Origin: Diacronema lutheri
Taxonomy: Eukaryota > Haptophyta > Pavlovophyceae > Pavlovales > Pavlovaceae
DNA: 64,000 nucleotides
Direction: 5' to 3'
Assembly: GCA_019448385.1 (NCBI GenBank)
Contig: JAGTXO010000035.1
Location: 62,001-126,000 of the forward strand
Shown: in pieces, positions 61,101-64,000 of the stretch
Layout of the letters: each line of letters opens with the position of its first letter
How positions within the stretch are numbered: the stretch's first letter is position 1
Program-made: the position numbers and the translations under genes
The notes under the pieces: model-generated
The model's database searches: none
What the model was told of the DNA's origin: nothing
What the model saw: only the letters and a program-made list of their open reading frames with translations

Positions 61101-62709
61101 GCGCGACAGCACGCCGTGGTCGTCGCCGCCCGAGTCGCCATCGCGCTTCGGCTATCGCGTCGACTCGCGCATCGGCGTGCCCTCGTCGCCCGGCATGCGC
61201 GCCGAGGTGATCGAGCGCTTCTACGTGTTGCCGCAAGGCACGCAGACCTTCACGACGGCCGACTGCGCCGTCGCCGGCTTCGCGCTGTGCGTGCTGCTGG
61301 TGAAGGCGAACCGCGCCCTGCAGCAACTTTGCCGCAACGAGGCGCTCCAGCGACTCCATCCTGGTTTTGCCGTCAACACGGGCTACGGGCTGCACATGGG
61401 CTGGGCGATCGAAGGCGCGATCGGCTCGGCGCTCAAGATTGACGCGTCGTATCTCTCGCCCAACGTCAACCTCGCCTCGCGCCTCGAGGCGGCGACCAAG
61501 CAGTATGGCGTACGCATCCTCCTCTCGGAGCAGGTCGTCTCCGTCATGTCCGCAAAGTGCAAGGTGCGGCCGGTGGGCAGAGACGCAGCCGAGCGGCCGC
61601 CGCTGTACAGCGGCCGCCGCGCGCGCCGCGCCACCCGCCCACCCGGCGCGCTGCGCGCTGTGCTGACCCCCCAGTCGCTGCGCGCTGTGCTGACCCCCAG
61701 TTGCTGCGCGCTGTGCTGACCCCCCAGTCGCTGCTCGCTGTGCTGACCCCCCAGTCGCGGCGCGCTGTGCTGACCCCCCAGTCGCTGCGCGCTGTGCTGA
61801 CCCCCCAGTCGCTGCGCGCTGTGCTGACCCCCCAGTCGCGGCTCGCCGCGCGCCGTCGCGCCGCGCGCTGCCCCTAGGCATGCCTGCGCAAGGTGGACCG
61901 CGTGACGGTCAAGGGCTCGGCGCGGCCGCTCACGCTGTACACGCTCGACATCGCCGAGGACGAGGACAACCAGCTCGTCGCCGCCGAGCTCGACCCGACA
62001 GTCCTCCCGTCCGACGAGGAGGCGGCCGAGCGCGAGGACGAGCTGCAGCGGCAGATCTCGACGCTGCACGAGATCGAGGACGAGAGCGAGCTGGTGGCGC
62101 AGGACCAGCTCGAGGCGGAGAAGGACGCGCTGCAGGAGCTCGACCAGGAGACGCAGATGTTCAGGCGCACCACCGCCATCTACGAGATGCGTCGCACGAC
62201 AACCGCCGATTTCATGGACGCATGGGACGCGGCGCTGCGGCTTTACCTCGCCGGTCAATGGGGCGACGCCATGCCGCTTTTCCGAAGATGCAGCAGGATG
62301 CTGCCAACCGACGGGCCGACCCAGACGCTCATCGGCTACCTCGAGCGGCGCAATTGCCAGGCACCGGCCGGCTGGACCGGTGCGCGACGCGCCGCGCCGC
62401 GCCCTGCATGCCGCGGCGCGCGCGCCGCGTCTAGCGCTCACCGCTGCAGTGCACGACGCGCTCCCCGCGGCGCGCAGGCGTGCGCGAGCTCACCTCAAAG
62501 TGAGCGGCGCAGCCGAGCGAGCCGCCCGCTGCACGGTGTCGTTGGTCGCCCTGACTTCGGACCTTCGCCGCGCACCCCATCACCCCTCGCCCGGAAGCGT
62601 TGTTCGTGTTGTGGAACGGGGCGGACTCAGTCTTCCTGTCACTCGCAGCTGTCCTGTACTCCTGGTGACTGTCAAGTGGTGCCGAAATTCTCATTCTCGA
62701 TTTTCTTAA
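58164..62709 (+). CDS. Voltage-sensor class III nucleotide cyclase homologue, metal sites altered
   Basis: Exons 58164-58382, 58561-61563 and 61878-62379, plus a short last exon (probably 62435-62709, uncertain). An acidic N-terminus (EEYEEDDDFYDDDDYDDYED) precedes S1-S4; S4 is RIIRVLRLLRLVKFGRVLK with a basic residue every third position (about 216-234). Two more helices flank an outside loop (about 300-425). The cyclase domain follows the protist type GFCDIRxFTDATE...NKNIGDAFL, but here reads GFVVIFSFGDTTE and NKNIGEAFL: Val544 and Glu587 replace the two metal-binding Asp. Transition-state Asn1043 and Arg1047 (NVNLASRLE) remain, and the helper motif DASYLSP is kept. About 335 Ser/Arg-rich residues with HTPSGVDRRGSGEARVSRA-like repeats interrupt the domain. 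It may be inactive or a heterodimer partner. Confidence 0.8.
58501..58517 (+). repeat. Poly-C tract in cyclase intron 1
   Basis: Seventeen C on the coding strand followed by TCCTCCCTCCCC, within intron 58383-58560. Confidence 0.9.
61657..61845. repeat. 27-bp minisatellite in cyclase intron 2
   Basis: Seven copies of a 27-bp unit (one copy 26 bp), starting at 61657, 61684, 61710, 61737, 61764, 61791 and 61818. The unit begins GCTGTGCTGACCCCCCAGTC. It fills most of intron 61564-61877. Confidence 0.92.
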
Positions 62710-62729
62710 TCACGTGGCCGGGCGCGGCC

Positions 62730-64000
62730 ATGATGGCGGTCGTCTTGCTCGTGGCGAGCCGCGCGGCCCGCTCGTCGGGCTTGGGCGCGCCGCGGCGAGG
62801 CTTCCACGCGTCGCGCGTCACGATGAAGCTGCGCACGGGTATCGTGGGCATGCCAAACGTCGGCAAGTCGACGCTCTTCAACGCACTTACCGAGACGCAG
62901 GGCGCGGAGGCGGCGAATTACCCGTTCTGCACGATCGAGCCGAACACGGGCGTTGTCGAGGTGCCCGACCCGCGGCTCAAGGTGCTTGCCGAGATCAACA
63001 AGTCGGTCAAGGTCGTGCCCGCCAGCCTCGAGTTCGTCGACATCGCCGGCCTCGTCAAGGGCGCGTCGACCGGCGAGGGCCTCGGCAACCAGTTCCTCGC
63101 AAACATCCGCGAGTGCGACGCGATCACGCACGTCGTCCGCTGCTTCGACGACCCCAACGTGATTCACGTCGTACGGCGCGCGAGCTGCGCCGCCCGGGCC
63201 GCCGCCCGCCCCGGGCGCATGCGCCCGCGCGCCTCGCGCGCGCAGCCGCCCACCGCGAGCCCTCCCCGGCGTGGCCGCGCGCGCGCGCGTCCGCAGGACG
63301 GCAGCGTCGACCCCGTGCGCGACGCCGACGTAATCAACCTCGAGCTTGTGCTCGCTGATCTCGCGCAGGTCGAGAAGCGGCTCGAGCGGTGCGCAAAGGA
63401 CAAGAAGACCGACCCGACGGAAAAGGCGGCGCTTGCCAAAGTCAAAGAAGTGCTCAACCTGGGCAAGCCGGCGCGCTCGCTGCTGCCCGACCTGTCCGTT
63501 GAGGAGCGCGTTTGGCTCGACCGGCTGCAGCTGCTCACCGCCAAGAAGATGATCTACGCCGCGAACGTGCCCGACTCGGACATGGCGAACGGCAACGAGC
63601 TCGTGCGCAAGCTCGACGTGCTCGCCAAGAAGGAGGGCGCGAGCGTCGTGGTCGTGAGCGCGCAGGTTGAGGCCGAGCTCATCGATTTGTCGCCCGAGGA
63701 GCGCGCCGAGTTCCTCGAGTCGCTCGGCGTCTCGCTCGACGATTGCGGCCTCCGCCGGCTCGTGCGCGCCGCGTATGACCTTCTCGGCCTGCGCACCTAC
63801 TTCACCTCGGGGCCGACTGAGACGCGCGCGTGGACGATCCAACAGGGATGGACGGCGCCGCAGGCGGCCGGCGTCATCCACGGCGACTTTGAGCGCGGCT
63901 TCATCCGCGCGGAGACGATCGGGTACGACGACCTGGTGAAGGCGGGCAGCGAGAAGGGCGCGCGCGATGCGGGCGTGCTAAGGTCAGAGGGGAAGGAGTA
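62730..64000 (+). CDS. OLA1: YchF/OLA1-type Obg-family GTPase, organellar form (partial)
   Basis: Exons 62730-63170 and 63297 to the window end; the 126-nt intron (GTACGG...CAG, stop-free) joins [26 protein letters not shown] as in the family. The G1 loop is GMPNVGKST (residues 40-48), then [29 protein letters not shown] (shown in part: [16 protein letters not shown]), as in bacterial YchF. The C-terminal TGS-type region is present ([40 protein letters not shown]). About 15 residues are missing at the right edge. The leader [20 protein letters not shown], ending before MKLRTGIVG, suggests import into a mitochondrion or plastid. YchF proteins bind ATP as well as GTP and associate with ribosomes. 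Confidence 0.95.
   Translation, partial: MMAVVLLVASRAARSSGLGAPRRGFHASRVTMKLRTGIVGMPNVGKSTLFNALTETQGAEAANYPFCTIEPNTGVVEVPDPRLKVLAEINKSVKVVPASLEFVDIAGLVKGASTGEGLGNQFLANIRECDAITHVVRCFDDPNVIHVVRRASCAARAAARPGRMRPRASRAQPPTASPPRRGRARARPQDGSVDPVRDADVINLELVLADLAQVEKRLERCAKDKKTDPTEKAALAKVKEVLNLGKPARSLLPDLSVEERVWLDRLQLLTAKKMIYAANVPDSDMANGNELVRKLDVLAKKEGASVVVVSAQVEAELIDLSPEERAEFLESLGVSLDDCGLRRLVRAAYDLLGLRTYFTSGPTETRAWTIQQGWTAPQAAGVIHGDFERGFIRAETIGYDDLVKAGSEKGARDAGVLRSEGKE

Noticed and set aside
1-64000. Transposon, LTR, virus-like or integrated phage elements
   Set aside because: No reverse transcriptase, integrase, transposase, capsid or terminal-repeat structure was recognised by eye on either strand; a similarity search could still find decayed remnants.
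1-64000. A bacterial or organellar origin for the window
   Set aside because: Spliceosomal introns, RPB5, DNAAF1, SPEF1 and zuotin are nuclear eukaryotic features found across the whole window.

Overview
The window is very GC-rich nuclear DNA of a unicellular eukaryote with a flagellum and most probably a complex (secondary) plastid. The evidence is spliceosomal introns, axonemal genes (DNAAF1, SPEF1), eukaryotic RPB5, DNAJC2, XDH and Tpt1, AP2-type and C2H2 transcription factors, and two proteins with leaders that look like signal peptide plus transit peptide. A haptophyte is my best guess, a pavlovophyte-like compact genome being plausible; another GC-rich alga such as a pelagophyte is not excluded. 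This is inference; no marker gene settles it. I saw no tRNA, rRNA, CRISPR array, virus-like or LTR element.

Layout, left to right: 3' end of alanyl-tRNA synthetase (1-639); MFS transporter (-); protein-isoaspartate methyltransferase (+); DNAAF1 (-); Rossmann-fold NAD(P)-binding protein (+); xanthine dehydrogenase (+); SET-domain protein (-); nodulin-like MFS transporter (+); C2H2 zinc-finger protein (-); a doubtful small gene (+); TPR protein (-); multi-membrane protein with a TIR-like domain (+); one or two poorly defined genes (-); a protein kinase with an EF hand and four cyclic-nucleotide-binding domains (+); mitochondrial carrier (-); SPEF1 (+); tRNA 2'-phosphotransferase (+); RPB5 (-); EF-hand/IQ coiled-coil protein (+); RCC1-like/SRCR surface protein (+); START-like membrane protein (-); WrbA-type quinone reductase (-); double-AP2 protein (-); pore-less EAG-type voltage-sensor protein (-); a stretch with a 107-bp direct repeat; coiled-coil protein (-); PH-domain protein (+); DNAJC2/zuotin (-); voltage-sensor nucleotide cyclase homologue (+); and the start of a YchF/OLA1 GTPase (+), cut by the window end.

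The genome is tightly packed. Most neighbours are divergent or convergent, and divergent start codons lie only 15-131 bp apart in nine pairs. Exon joins were worked out by eye from family conservation and reading phase. They show an unusual splice signal: about half of roughly 40 introns begin with GTGCGC, and at least three begin with GC. Long C homopolymers and minisatellites sit almost only in introns.

Three genes concern voltage and cyclic-nucleotide signalling: the cyclase homologue, the kinase with four cNMP sites, and the EAG-type voltage sensor. Two serve the flagellum (DNAAF1, SPEF1). The others are housekeeping genes, and no operon-like grouping is implied.
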